Source of the DNA: Glossina fuscipes | Lineage: Eukaryota > Arthropoda > Insecta > Diptera > Glossinidae | DNA length: 64,000 bases | Direction: 5' to 3' | Assembly (NCBI RefSeq): GCF_014805625.2 | Contig: NW_023998415.1 | Coordinates: 36,038,775 to 36,102,774 of the forward strand | In this document: in pieces, positions 36,762 through 47,450 of the stretch | Layout of the letters: each line of letters begins with the position of its first letter | How positions within the stretch are numbered: the stretch's first letter is position 1 | Program-made: the position numbers and the translations under genes | The notes under the pieces: generated by a model | Databases searched by the model: none | The model's input: only the letters and a program-made list of their open reading frames with translations | Told to the model about the DNA's origin: nothing

Positions 36762-38594
36762 TTTTAAGTTCTCTTTTTTTTTTTTAATTTTTATTAAAAC
36801 GTTTTCTTAAACTAAATCATTGATGAAGTAAAAAGAAAAGCAAAAAAAAAAAAGAAAAAATCTGTAATATAATCATACAACAACATGACATTTTCAGGCC
36901 TTTTTTTTCCTACTCAAATGTTATTTTGGTTTTATAACTCAATTTTCTTTAATTAAGTCTGATAAATGATATCATTGACCAGGAACATAAATCTCTTTCT
37001 ATTAATTTTAACGGTTCATCTATTAAATTTCAAATTTTTAAAGCGAAAAACACACATAACCAGCAAGTTAGCTGCTGTTTTTTTACAATAGTTTAACAGC
37101 TGGAGTCTCTTTTTCGGTTTACCATTTCTTCTTCTTTCTTCGTTTCGAATTGATCGTTTAATGGCACTAAGCTGTGAAGAAAATTGATTTGAAATTAATG
37201 CAGAAATTTATAATAAAGTAAATCAGGACCAGGAAGAGATGAGAATGAGAGAGAGAGAGAGAGGGTGAGAGAAAAAGAGGAGCTGTGTTATATATAAGCA
37301 GCGGTGACCTTTAGTTTAGCTTCACATCTTACGAAAAAAAAAAACAACAAAAATTAAAAATAAAATCTTTATTTATGAGTTTCTTTAAGAACCTAAAACT
37401 ACCGAAAAACTCACCACAACCTGTTGATATTGCTTAGCGTAGCTAAACGGAGATCTAATCAATTGAAATTTTTAAATATTATTTCTTAGCAGCTGCTTTA
37501 AATGCACGATTTTTAAATATGTTTTGTTTCTTTTCGTTGTTTTTTTTTTTTTGTTTTTCTCTGTTTTTGATTTTTCGATTTCTTCTTATTAATAATCGCT
37601 TAAGTTTATTTGTTGCATTTGATTTTAATGACCTTAACTTTTTTTAAGCAGGATCAGATTAAGTTGTTTTTCAAAACACTCCCACTCAGTAAGCATTGAA
37701 ATAAATTATAAAAAGTTTATCCTATTCGAAGCAGAATAAAGCAAAGCAATGAAGAAGGTATTCAACCTTAAGCTGTTCTCTTTTATGCCAATGATGCCAC
37801 TTTATCTGACACTGTTGTCATTCTAAATTAACACCTGAGTGAAACCAAACTTAAATATTAGATATATACATACATATGTAGACATTTATATATATATATA
37901 TATATTTATTTACAGAAAAAACTTCGCAGAGCATTAATACCTTAACCCCGAAAAAATATTTCACAATGTTCACACATACCAAAGCAAGCATTGACTTGAG
38001 ATGCTTCAAGATCTTTATTTTAATACTTTTTTTTTACCACTCAAATAAAATAATGTGTTTTGGTTTTCGAGAGAGACGATAATATAAACAGTTTACCAAT
38101 AAAGTTAGAAACTGTGATAAAAAGCAAATAAAACCTTTTTTTTTTCTTTTTTTTTTTTAAAAAACTTCATGTTAATTCTTGCTACATCTTAAGACAGCGA
38201 GCACAGTTCCATTAATTCACTTACATAACGCTAATATTATTAAAAATAAAAAAGAAAAAAAAGAAAAAGAAAAACAACAACAACAACAGCAAATCGTTTA
38301 ATTTGCAGAAATTGTTAAGCCTTCCATGGAGGCAAAAAAATTTGAAAAGTAATCTGAAAAGTAGAACGAATGCAATGTCTGTTTAGACAGTCAACTTTAA
38401 AACAGATACATTTTTTCCGTCGTCCTGTTGCGCAACAACCAAAATCTCATTAATATAAGTCACTTTTATTTCCGATGCAAATATCTTCCCCTTTAGCAAT
38501 TTCTCAGAATAGGAGTGTAGTACACATTCACCTTTGATACATACGCTTAACACCGTAGTATATCCCAATCGTGTTCAATATCATAGAGAATAAA

Positions 38595-38597
<3 letters not shown>
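36762..38597. other. AT-rich non-coding spacer between inverted family A copies
   Basis: Poly(T) and poly(A) runs, (GA)n at about 37246-37263, and a (TA)n tract near 37890-37904. No gene is seen. A donor-like ACTCAC at about 37409 on the minus strand lacks a convincing exon. Confidence 0.7.

Positions 38598-38634
<37 letters not shown>
38598..38634. repeat. (TA)n microsatellite
   Basis: Uninterrupted TA tract ending about five bases before the 3' end of family A copy 3. Confidence 0.95.
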
Positions 38635-38638
<4 letters not shown>

Positions 38639-38639
38639 C

Positions 38640-39458
38640 AAGTAAGAAAATTATATTCGGTCGCGATCGAATCTAAGAACAAGGAAAACAACTTAATTTG
38701 AATCTTCAATAACATTGAGTGGGCGCGGTTGATCTTTTCTATTTTCCGAATAAAAGTGCAATTTAAATGGCAAAGGTGTTCGTAGTGTTTGTTGCTTAGA
38801 CGTGTGAACATTGTAGGCGCGTCCTCTGATCGGTTTGTGTCATTTTCAAATTCTTTTACAAGTTTGTAGGCGTAATCTTCCTTTTTTGCGAACGGAAGAA
38901 TGTTTAGATACTACGTAGACGGGTAGATGGACAGACGGACAGATAGACATGCCAAGGTGCATTTCGAATTTAAAACTGGCCACGAATTTATACACTTATG
39001 GAAGCAGAAACTAAATTTTGATTTACTATTACATAGTATAAGGTAGGCGCGGTCAATTCTTCCCACTTTATGCAGATATTGCAGCCTCACCCGTTGAATA
39101 CAGCTTCATATTTCTGTAGTTTATGAATAATGAGCAAAAAAACAATATTTTACTACTTTTTAAAAATAGAGTTGTTCTCACTTTACATGGTATCGTAGGC
39201 GTGCCGTTCCAATGATTTGGATCATTTTTAATTTTAACCTACTTGCAAGAAATTCCAATGTGCCTGCCGAATTTGAAGCGGATAGCTTAATTTGTGGGGA
39301 AAATGTTTACAGCAGACCTTACATAGAGGGACAGACGGACAAACTTATATCGATTCACAAGTTGATCCTGTTCAGCTTGGAGACTCTCAGCAGCTTCCTT
39401 CTGGGCGTTGCAAACATTTTGACAAAATGAATATATTCCTCATTTTTCGGTGATTAGT
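38640..39458 (-). repeat. Family A dispersed repeat, near-complete copy 3 (inverted)
   Basis: Read on the minus strand it starts near ATCACCGAAAAATGAGGAAT, passes GTTTGCAACGCCCAGAAGG, AACTTGTGAATCGATATAAG, AAGGTCTGCTGTAAACATTT, GGAACGGCACGCCTACGATA and AGAATTGACCGCGCCTACCT, and ends GAATATAATTTTCTTACTTG. The same order of blocks and the same 3' end occur in copies 1 and 2. Frames within it, including one of 72 codons at 39212-39430, are not conserved between copies and are taken as non-coding. Confidence 0.85.
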
Positions 39459-39786
39459 TTAAAATCGTTTAACACTAAAGGATCAAAAGATTACTGGCTG
39501 CGATAACTTTTGGAATATACTTCGCATATGAGCAGCTGTATAAGCTTAATAATGAGCACAGTTCGTTACTAATACGGGATTATCAATTTCGTGATCCAAG
39601 GCATCATATATTTATCATTTTACGATATGGATTGTTTAACGTAGTATTGGTCAGTGAGACGGGGCAGTAACATTTTCTTTGGAAAATTGCAAATTAATCC
39701 TTAAAATATAGTCTTTATTCACTTTCTAATCGTTTAATTATTTTTTTATGACAACGAGTATATTCGATGTAAGCAGCCTAAAAAAA

Positions 39787-40180
39787 TTAAGTGTCAGCAG
39801 GACAAGGGTCCTTTAACATCTTGCTGTATTTCTTATAGAGCGATTTGTCGACAGTCTCAAAATAAGTTTCACTTCCCGCAATGACTTCGTCGTCTAATTC
39901 GAAATTTGCTTCCATTCTTCTGAGGTTTTCAAAGAGATTACTTGAGGTTACAGATCTGGAAGATATGCTGACTGGGGCTGGTCGATCCATGCAATCCGTC
40001 ATGACTAAGCTTTTATGCAATATCTGACAAACACGTTCTTCGGACATGTTCATAGCATTTGCTGTCTCTCTAACCTTAATCGGGCAATCATGAAAGACAA
40101 TCTGGCAAACTTTAGCGATGTTTTTAGCAGTGGTTACAATTTGCGGCCGGCCCGAGCTTAGCTACTCACAATTTTATCGC
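39787..40180 (-). mobile_element. mariner transposase relic with internal deletion
   Basis: On the minus strand, AGRPQIVTT and NIAKVCQIVFHD lead into VRETANAMNMSEERVCQIL (second helix-turn-helix, about 40010-40165). After a short unrelated stretch the frame reads EVIAGSETYFETVDKSLY (about 39825-39905), the C-terminal block usually written EVIAETEAYFEAKDKS. The entire DD34D catalytic core is missing between the two, yet 39787-40053 remains one open frame of 88 codons. So the deletion junction is in frame, giving a DNA-binding domain joined to a transposase tail. It is truncated and has no identifiable promoter. It is of irritans/cecropia type. Confidence 0.85.
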
Positions 40181-41289
40181 GGGAAATGATGGTGTACAAG
40201 CCGCGAGCATAGCGTCCAATTCTCCTTTAATGTGTATAGTGCCTTTTACGCAAGCAATAGTCCAGCAACGTCCAAAATGTCTCAAATTGCATTAAGTACT
40301 TATCAACGACTGCAGGCACATGTTCGCCAACTTTGATAGACAAGACTGCCCATCGGTTGCATTGCTATAAATCGGTTTGAGTTCTGTAGCGCCTGATTTC
40401 GGTTTAAATAATCGGCGCCGTTTGTACAAACGAAAGGGGTCATCACTTTTGCACAACTCTTTTTTCATATTTGTGTAGAAAGCATCCTTTGCACTTTCTT
40501 TGCTGTAATCTTCATATCTTGAATTCTCCCATGACCTTTTTAACACCCACAATTTGCGCTGCCGTTAAGTATTATACGCTTGCGATCTAATTCATTTTAC
40601 CATCGGCAAATGATCATTTTAAAACTGCCAGATCTGAAGAGCATTTCGTTTTGTTAATCAAAAAAAAAAAAAACGGGAAGTTTTCTACAGTCTATTATCT
40701 TAATAAAAGTGTTGTCATTGTTGTTCATTGATGTAAGCGGAAAATTAATGATTGAAAATTTAATTTAAAGCTTGTGAAGATGATACCTTTCATAAGCCTA
40801 CACGATTCTGGATTTAAGACTAGACGACATATCTCTACAGCCTGCGTCCATTGTAAATGTTATTTATAAGAGGAAGAGGCATTTAATGTGATGTAAATTT
40901 CCTTTGACAGGAAAATCTCCAATTTTTTCACTTTATTGCAATCGCATTTAAACTTCACAACTCGGCTGGCTTGCTGCAAGCTTGTTGCAGTAATTATTGT
41001 AAATTCTTTGCTTTTAGTATACTTTTAATTTAATTTCTCACATGCTTAACGTGTATTTTCGTTTTGGCGTCTTGGATTCCTTCAGGTGTCTTATATGTAC
41101 GATTTCCTATTTCAAATGCCTACCAATTCATCAGTTATATTTTTTGGATACATGTATGTAAATTAGTTTACATTTTGTTTGCGTTTGCTTTAGGTGTATT
41201 TCGGTTCTTTCTCTTTGACTTACTTGTGTTATGTTTTATTTACAAATATTGTATATAGTAACACGTTTTGTTTGATTTCAATTATTCAT

Positions 41290-41320
41290 ATCTCTCTCTC
41301 TCTCTCTCTTTCTCTCTCTA
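41290..41320 (+). repeat. (CT)n microsatellite
   Basis: CT tract with a TTT interruption. Confidence 0.95.
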
Positions 41321-41661
41321 TCTTTCCAATCATTTTCATGTTAATGACTATTACAGTGTAATATTGTTGTATTAGATGGCAACATATAGTGTGCTATTTA
41401 AACACAAAACATACATAAATTAACACTTTTCAGTTCATTATTATGCCCACATATATTAAATACATTTGGCATCGTTTGGATGTTTGTCATATAAACTGAT
41501 CAGATTATGAAGACAGTTAGGTTAGAAGATTTGTCGATTTAAGAAAAATGACGTAAAGCTATACTCCAATGTATGATTTTAAAATAAGATAAAACACTGA
41601 ATAATTTCTTTTCATCGTAAACGTTTTTGCCTATTTTTCGAAATGTCTCATATACTTCCAG

Positions 41662-41688
41662 GAAAAACTTATCAACCTATAGCGTAAG
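41662..41688 (+). other. Weak candidate microexon (27 bp)
   Basis: A pyrimidine-containing stretch ending CATATACTTCCAG precedes 27 bases that end in AAG, followed by a near-ideal donor, GTAAGTC. One frame is open (KNLSTYSV). With A/T-rich DNA all around, such pairings arise by chance, and nothing else supports it. Confidence 0.15.
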
Positions 41689-41943
41689 GTAAGTCATATT
41701 CATTTATTTTAATGGGAAGCAAAAAAAAAAATTCTCCTTTCTCGTAATCGCGGCATTGAACTGTTTATAGGAAAAGAGAAAACTCGAGTCTTTTAACAAT
41801 CTATTTATTCATTTTCATTTAATCATGTGGGGAAACGTCATGATAGTTCAAAGGCAAGATATTTTGCTAAATTATAAGCAAACACTTTTTTCTTTTCATT
41901 TTAAATTAACCAGAAGTATGCATTACCGATATCATATTAAATA

Positions 41944-43390
41944 GTGTGGACCGCTTTCCATTTAAAAAGGTTCTCGCCACTCTCAATACTCGAGCCAGAT
42001 ACTGGGCCAGATTGCATCACAGGTTTAGTTCTAAAGAAGTGTGCAGCCACACTCGCCACACTGGTACGCAGTCTCATCAGTAGGTATTATCAAGTTGCCA
42101 GCCCGTACCCAACGAGGGTAAGTCTTCAAATCCTGCTAATTACCATCCAATTGTTACATGATCTGCAATAGTCCCAACCAGGGCAACCATGTTCAGTTAC
42201 CATCTGGCAAGATATTTGGAAGGCAATGATCTAATTTTCGATAGTCAACATGGCTTGCACAAAAATGGGCCCTCTGGTTCCTAATGTCCTAGCTCAGCGA
42301 AAAATGGGGCCGACCTATTAGCCATTTTGACGAAAGCAAGGGATATCTCAATGGCCATCAAGAAAGTATGACGTAATGCTTTAGTTTCCAAACTGATTGC
42401 GATAGGTCTCGACGAGACTTTCTCTCGATGTATATCTAGTTTCCTAAATAACCGATTGATAAGAGTTGTAATCGGCCGATTTACCGGAAACAAATTCCAC
42501 TTAAATGCAGGAATACCACAAGGCCGTTCTAATTCGCTTTTCTTGGCGTTCATCAATGACGTTCTGCGCGTGAAAGGAAATCCCATTTCTTCATTTGCAG
42601 ATCGCAACACCTTGTGGCGCTTAGTCCTTTTTACCGGTAAGCCCAGTAGCATCGAAATGCATAGCAAGCGCTGCATGATGAATGAATGAATTAATTCGAA
42701 ACCTCGTCAAAATAACAGAGTGGGACCAAGCGCAATAGGGTGAACTTTGATGCCAACAAAAGTGCTGTCGTTTAAGCAGTGGACATAGTAGCGAACAGCC
42801 GCCTTCCCTTGGTGATGCCAATGTAAAAGAATACGCAACCCTTGATGTTCTGGGCATGAGAATACAAACTGATGTGTGACAGAACGAGTGTCGAAAGATG
42901 CATTCTGAACTTTTTAAAGCGGTGTAATAACTACTTTATTACAGCTGATATCCCTACCATTTATACCGCTGATATACGCTCAGAATTAGTGCATAACTCG
43001 CATGTGTAGGCGGGAGACTCTGAGAAATTTTGATGCGAAACACTCGACCGCATACAGCAAAGGGCACCTGGGCCTCGTCAAGTGCGGCGAAAACGTATGG
43101 GCTGAGTAATGCCTACGTGCAAGTGTAAATGCTCTCTCAGTGTTCCCATCCACTCGTCCTGGAACTCATTTTATCTCGCACGAGAAATTAACGCGACTCT
43201 TCGTTCTTTAACGACATTGCAAGCCTTTGCAACAATCTACCAGCAGGAGTCTTTTCCGCCGTTCCCGATGTTTCCACCTGTAATCAAACGTATACGAATG
43301 CTCTTCTCTCCTTCCATCCTTCTCCCACTTACAAGTCTTCGTAGCCACCATCGCACCTGCACTTATAGGGGGCGTCCCCCGAGTGTCTAA
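41944..43390 (+). mobile_element. Non-LTR retrotransposon (R1/jockey group) polymerase relic
   Basis: The most complete retroelement here, about 1.45 kb in multiple frames. Blocks in order are TGPDCITGLVLKKCAATLAT, SNPANYHPIV, YLEGNDLIFDSQHGLHKNG (fingers), then KLIAIGLDETFSRCISSFLN and IRVVIGRFTGNKFHL. NAGIPQGRSNSLFLAFINDV (motif B) and ISSFADRNTL (motif C) follow, then LDVLGMRIQTDV, and near the end CNNLPAGVFSAVPDV. The catalytic FADD box reads FADR, so the second Asp is lost, and motif A is damaged. It has several stops and shifts and no intact frame longer than about 130 codons. No poly(A) tail was seen. Confidence 0.88.
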
Positions 43391-44653
43391 TCATATGCCG
43401 AAAAAAAAGAAAAAGTTGCCTCGAGCACTCGGTGCTAATCGCATATATATTTATTTGAACCCATCTAATTTTGAATTTTTCTTGACTGAGAGATTGGAAA
43501 AGGGCAATGTCTTATTAAGACGATCCACTTTGCAACCACAACTGTTCGGTGAACCTGTTCGCTGTCAGTTTGCAGTAATTGTGGATTTGAGCATTTCATA
43601 TAGACAGAGTTCCCCTCACACCTTAAAGAAGGGCAAAGCGTGCTTAAAAAATACATTCATAGGTAAGCAATTTCTTGATCGGCTGTTAGAGTTTTTTTAG
43701 ATATGGTTTAATTAAAGAGAAAAAAATTTGATGAAATTTTTCTAGATTTTCTTAAATTTTCCTTTAGCAATATATTATAGTTACCATAAAGGAAAGACTT
43801 AAGCAAAAAACTTGATTTTTCTTTTCACAAATTTAATAAAATTTTAAACGCTTGCAAGCTGAGATTTATTAAAGGAATTATTTACTTTTTATAAGATTTA
43901 TATGCCAGCTTTCCCCTTAACCTATCTGTCTCGTTTGCTCTTTTAGATTTTTCGGTTTTTGTTTTTATTTTTCTTTTTCTTTTAACGCCTTTTTATATCT
44001 GAGCAATGCAGCGATTTAATGACACAACTTAGCTCTTTTTTTTTGTTTTTTTGCAAAGTTATTGTTGAATTAAATAAAAATGTTTATGACCAAGTCATTA
44101 AAATGCTTTAGTTTTTATAGCTAATTGTAAACCATTAATATATAAACTTAATAAAAATTATTATTTTTCTGGCAGAGAGATACTCAGGCAGGCAGCTTTC
44201 AATTCAATCATATGATAAATCAGCGAGATGTAGTAAAGTTTTTTCTTTTTCGCGTTTTCTTTTTGGTTTTTTTTTTTTTTTTTATTCATTTTGTCTTCTC
44301 TTTTTATCTTTTATGGCAGATGGGTTAGACCTACATGCTTATACGTACGTATACGATATAGACGTAGGTATGAATGCATGAATGTAGACGTACTCTGAAA
44401 ACTCAAACAATTATTGTGCAATTTAAGCCAAACACAACAAAGTATTAATTTCTTTAGCAACCAACCAACCACAACACTAAACTTTAACAACTTAAGCCTG
44501 GGAAGATGAAAAAGCATAAAGCTCGGTGTGTGCGTATGTAATGCTGTGTTAATCACTTAAACGGCACCTTAGGCAAATGACCACCATCAGATGCACTGGT
44601 TTTTCTAGTACTCAAAAATATTTCTTCTTCTTCTTTTTCGAATATTACTAATA

Positions 44654-44657
44654 CTAT

Positions 44658-44696
<39 letters not shown>
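44654..44696 (+). repeat. (ACT)n microsatellite
   Basis: Trinucleotide tract of ACT units, flanked by degenerate TACTAATACTATT and ACCACAAGTACTACC units. Confidence 0.95.
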
Positions 44697-45083
44697 CACA
44701 AGTACTACCGCCACCAGTACTATCACTACTGTAACTACAACTACCACCACAAATGCAATTACAATTACTACTGATACGGCCTCGTATGAAGATATATATA
44801 CGCGCAACATTTGAACTTGAGTCGCACTAAGGCAACTGAAAAGTGTTTTGCTAAATGTTGTTTTAAATGTTTAATCATTTCCTTGAGCACATTAAGGGCA
44901 ACAGCAAACATTCAATAGTGATGCTTTTGTCTTTTTTTGTATTATTATTGTTGTTATTATTGCTGTTGCTGGATACGCGATAAACTGTATGTGTTCTAAT
45001 TGCTACACAATGCATCGACAATTACCGACATGATGATTTGTCATAAGTTTTTCTTTTTATATTTTGTACGTGTATATGTACAC

Positions 45084-45120
<37 letters not shown>

Positions 45121-46223
45121 TATATGCATAAACTTACTTACATATATATTTGACTGCCACTCGCAATTTGCTAATGATGATGGTAAAGCTCTCAGTCATT
45201 AATTATTGAAACATACACAAACTCTCTTATGGAGCAAAAATAAAATAAAGTAAACGAAAAAGAAAAAGCAAAAGGAGAAGAAGAAACAGAAACAGTAACA
45301 GAAAAAGATAGAGATAAACAACAAGCCCAAAGAACAGCAGAATCCAGCAACAGAACGTTAAACATAAAAAGCCATTTTTGTTATATCATGCTGACAATGA
45401 TCGAGGAGAGCATTCATTCATTTATTCAATGTGAAATGACCTTTTAATAAAATATTTTAATTTCATAATAATTGACAACAGACATATAATGTAGATACGA
45501 ACACACTTACGAACAGATACACTAATTAAAGTTATTTAGAGCAACTGACTGAGCTGCACTGATGAGAAACGCTTTTAAAAGGCGAAATATTTCCCCTCGA
45601 TTTCGTTTCATTCTTCTTTCTTCTTGCTTTTTTATTTATGTATTTATTTTATTTATTTTTTTTTTTTTGTTTTCCCTTTTCTCCGTTTACCCGCAAGAAT
45701 CTTTAGATGTGTCAAAATTCAATTAGTCGTTGTGACATTTAATGGCTTAAGGCCGAAAAGCTAAGCGATATTTGATTTACTTTCATACGCACGTAAGCGC
45801 TCGTACACGTTCATAATTTGCGGTTGTTTCGACACTCACCTCTCCAAAAAGTAATTAGTTTTTTTTTTTTTTTTATTTATTTATTTTTTTTTTTATGCTC
45901 TTTTACTTGATGCTCGGAATTTTTCCCATTTTTGCAACTATTTGCAAAAAGAAAAAAATAAATGTATATAGTCATACATCGTGCACATGGGAGAGACTGG
46001 CCGTCTAAGTTTCGTGAATGGAGTTTTGCTTTTGTATATCATTCACACATTCACCCAGCTACGTTTGTATTACTTATGACAGATTGCCAGACTATTGCTG
46101 GTACAAGTTAATGTCTACATAGAAGCGCTTGTGCTTGTGGCTTTATTATATAGCGACGAGCCGTCTTAATGAACATCCTACTATTGGAGGTTTTCATTGG
46201 TGTGGAAAATTCATTTCACTTAC

Positions 46224-46249
46224 CTTGGCAATGAGGATGCGATTAATTA
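46224..46249 (-). other. Weak candidate microexon (26 bp)
   Basis: On the minus strand, TTTAATCCATATATACAG precedes 26 bases ending CATTGCCAAG, followed by the consensus donor GTAAGTGA. One phase is open (INRILIAK). The donor matches consensus very well but the acceptor is ordinary, so the evidence is thin. Confidence 0.2.
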
Positions 46250-46424
46250 CTGTATATATGGATTAAATACAAAAACCTACTTTCAGGACAATGACAAAGG
46301 CAACCATTAACTTTCTTAATAATATATCAAAATGTACCAACGCGAAAACTTTTAACTTTAAATATTTAACAAAAGATGTACAAATAAGTTCTCTTATTGA
46401 ATAAGTTTTTGAAGCCTGCGCCAC

Positions 46425-46700
46425 TTATATTACAAGGGTATATTAAATTTATGCAAAAGTGTGCAAAATCGAAAAGAACTTGGGATAGACGCAACTTCTA
46501 TTAGATCGATTGCAAGTTTGTCCATCTGTGCGCCTTGTTTTCTTCTGTTTAACTTAGAGGCCGTGTTTTTGAGATAAAAATTTTTTAATGAAATTTGGTA
46601 GATAGAAAAATTTTGGCCCCAAGGTCGACCGTTATTGAGCATAGTTCATCGGATCGAACCACTTTTTCGACCACTTACCATATAACGTCTTATTTTGAAA
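46425..46700 (+). repeat. Family B dispersed repeat
   Basis: Contains GGGTATATTAAATTTATGC, then TTTGTCCATCTGTGCGCC, GAAATTTGGTAGATAGAAA, GAGCATAGTTCATCGGATCG and CTTTTTCGACCACTTACCAT. A partial inverse copy is at 21425-21595. The chain of phrases is typical of a widespread fly intronic repeat; it is non-coding. Confidence 0.6.
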
Positions 46701-47221
46701 AGTCGTTATGTGAATAACAGCAAGTTGATGTGGAGTACTCAATAGTGGACCATGGTTTCCTTTGATTGCTTATAAATTTAACTTGAATTTTCTCAAAAAA
46801 TACAGAGAATTGGTTTGTGCATTCAATACATCAGCCAGGGCAGACTAAGAGAGAGCATTTTTTTTTTCTTTTTTCTGTCAAATGCAACTTTATCCAATCG
46901 TTCTAATGCTTCTCTAACATATCGATGCTCCTCTTATAGAAAGGCTATTAATGGGCATAGATCGTCAACATAATTCTTCAGTTTTCACAGTAATATCTAC
47001 GTATGATCAAAATCTTTCTCTTTGAAGGATTGTAAACAGATAATATTTGCGCGGTTCCTGACCTGGAAACCATGTATGTATCGAGCAGCAATTCGAACTC
47101 TACTGCGTGTAGTTTTGCTATTATACCCATCGACTTGTAACACAACGCATTTGTTTGTTTATCTTTCTATTTGGAAAACGGTTTCTTCCTACCAAAACTT
47201 TAATGCGAAACCATCGATAGA
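46701..47221. other. No recognised gene
   Basis: Complex sequence with no motif. TTATACCCATCGACTTGTAA near 47129 may be another small family A scrap. Confidence 0.45.
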
Positions 47222-47229
47222 TTGCCCCT

Positions 47230-47450
47230 TATAGAGCTACGATATAGTTACGATGACAGCAATCTCTTCAAAGTTCACTTTACGATTATCGAAAATCATT
47301 TTCAGAACGCATTTGATGTTTTCTGGTGTAACCGTCATCGTTGTTGGGCGTCTATTACCTTCAGCATTATCGATGTTGGTGCGATCTCATCGAAAATCAG
47401 CAACAGGCAACAAATTGTTGCTGCAGACGAGGAAAGCTTTTCATAATCAA
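47230..47450 (-). mobile_element. mariner transposase N-terminal fragment
   Basis: The minus strand reads RRPTTMTV, then TPENIKCVLKMIFDNRKVNF and EEIAVIVTIS. This matches the linker and second helix-turn-helix region of irritans-type mariners (usual order GRP, ENI, KVH, DRKVK, IAEAL.IS). It then breaks at a stop. No catalytic block is present nearby. Only this block is convincing. Confidence 0.65.

Larger units (their letters stand above)
40181..41943. other. No recognised gene; AT-rich to the right
   Basis: An 86-codon minus-strand frame at 40292-40552 (with KRRRLFKPKSG) is unrecognised; it may belong to the mariner relic or another lost element. From 40650 the DNA is AT-rich, with (CT)n at 41290-41320. 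A weak plus-strand microexon candidate is at 41662-41688. Confidence 0.5.
43391..46424. other. AT-rich, microsatellite-rich non-coding DNA
   Basis: 43400-43700 contains a 105-codon frame without motif. Beyond it lie poly(T) runs, (ACT)n at 44654-44696, TA-rich DNA at about 45086-45125, and T-rich tracts near 45659 and 45860-45895. A weak minus-strand microexon candidate is at 46224-46249. Confidence 0.65.

Noticed and set aside
37409..37447. Minus-strand segment ending at a GTGAGT-type donor
   Set aside because: The acceptor side is poor in pyrimidines, and composition does not differ from the surroundings.
42116..42124. Donor-like GGTAAGTC
   Set aside because: It lies inside the reverse transcriptase relic, where it reads as the coding block GKSSNPANYHP.
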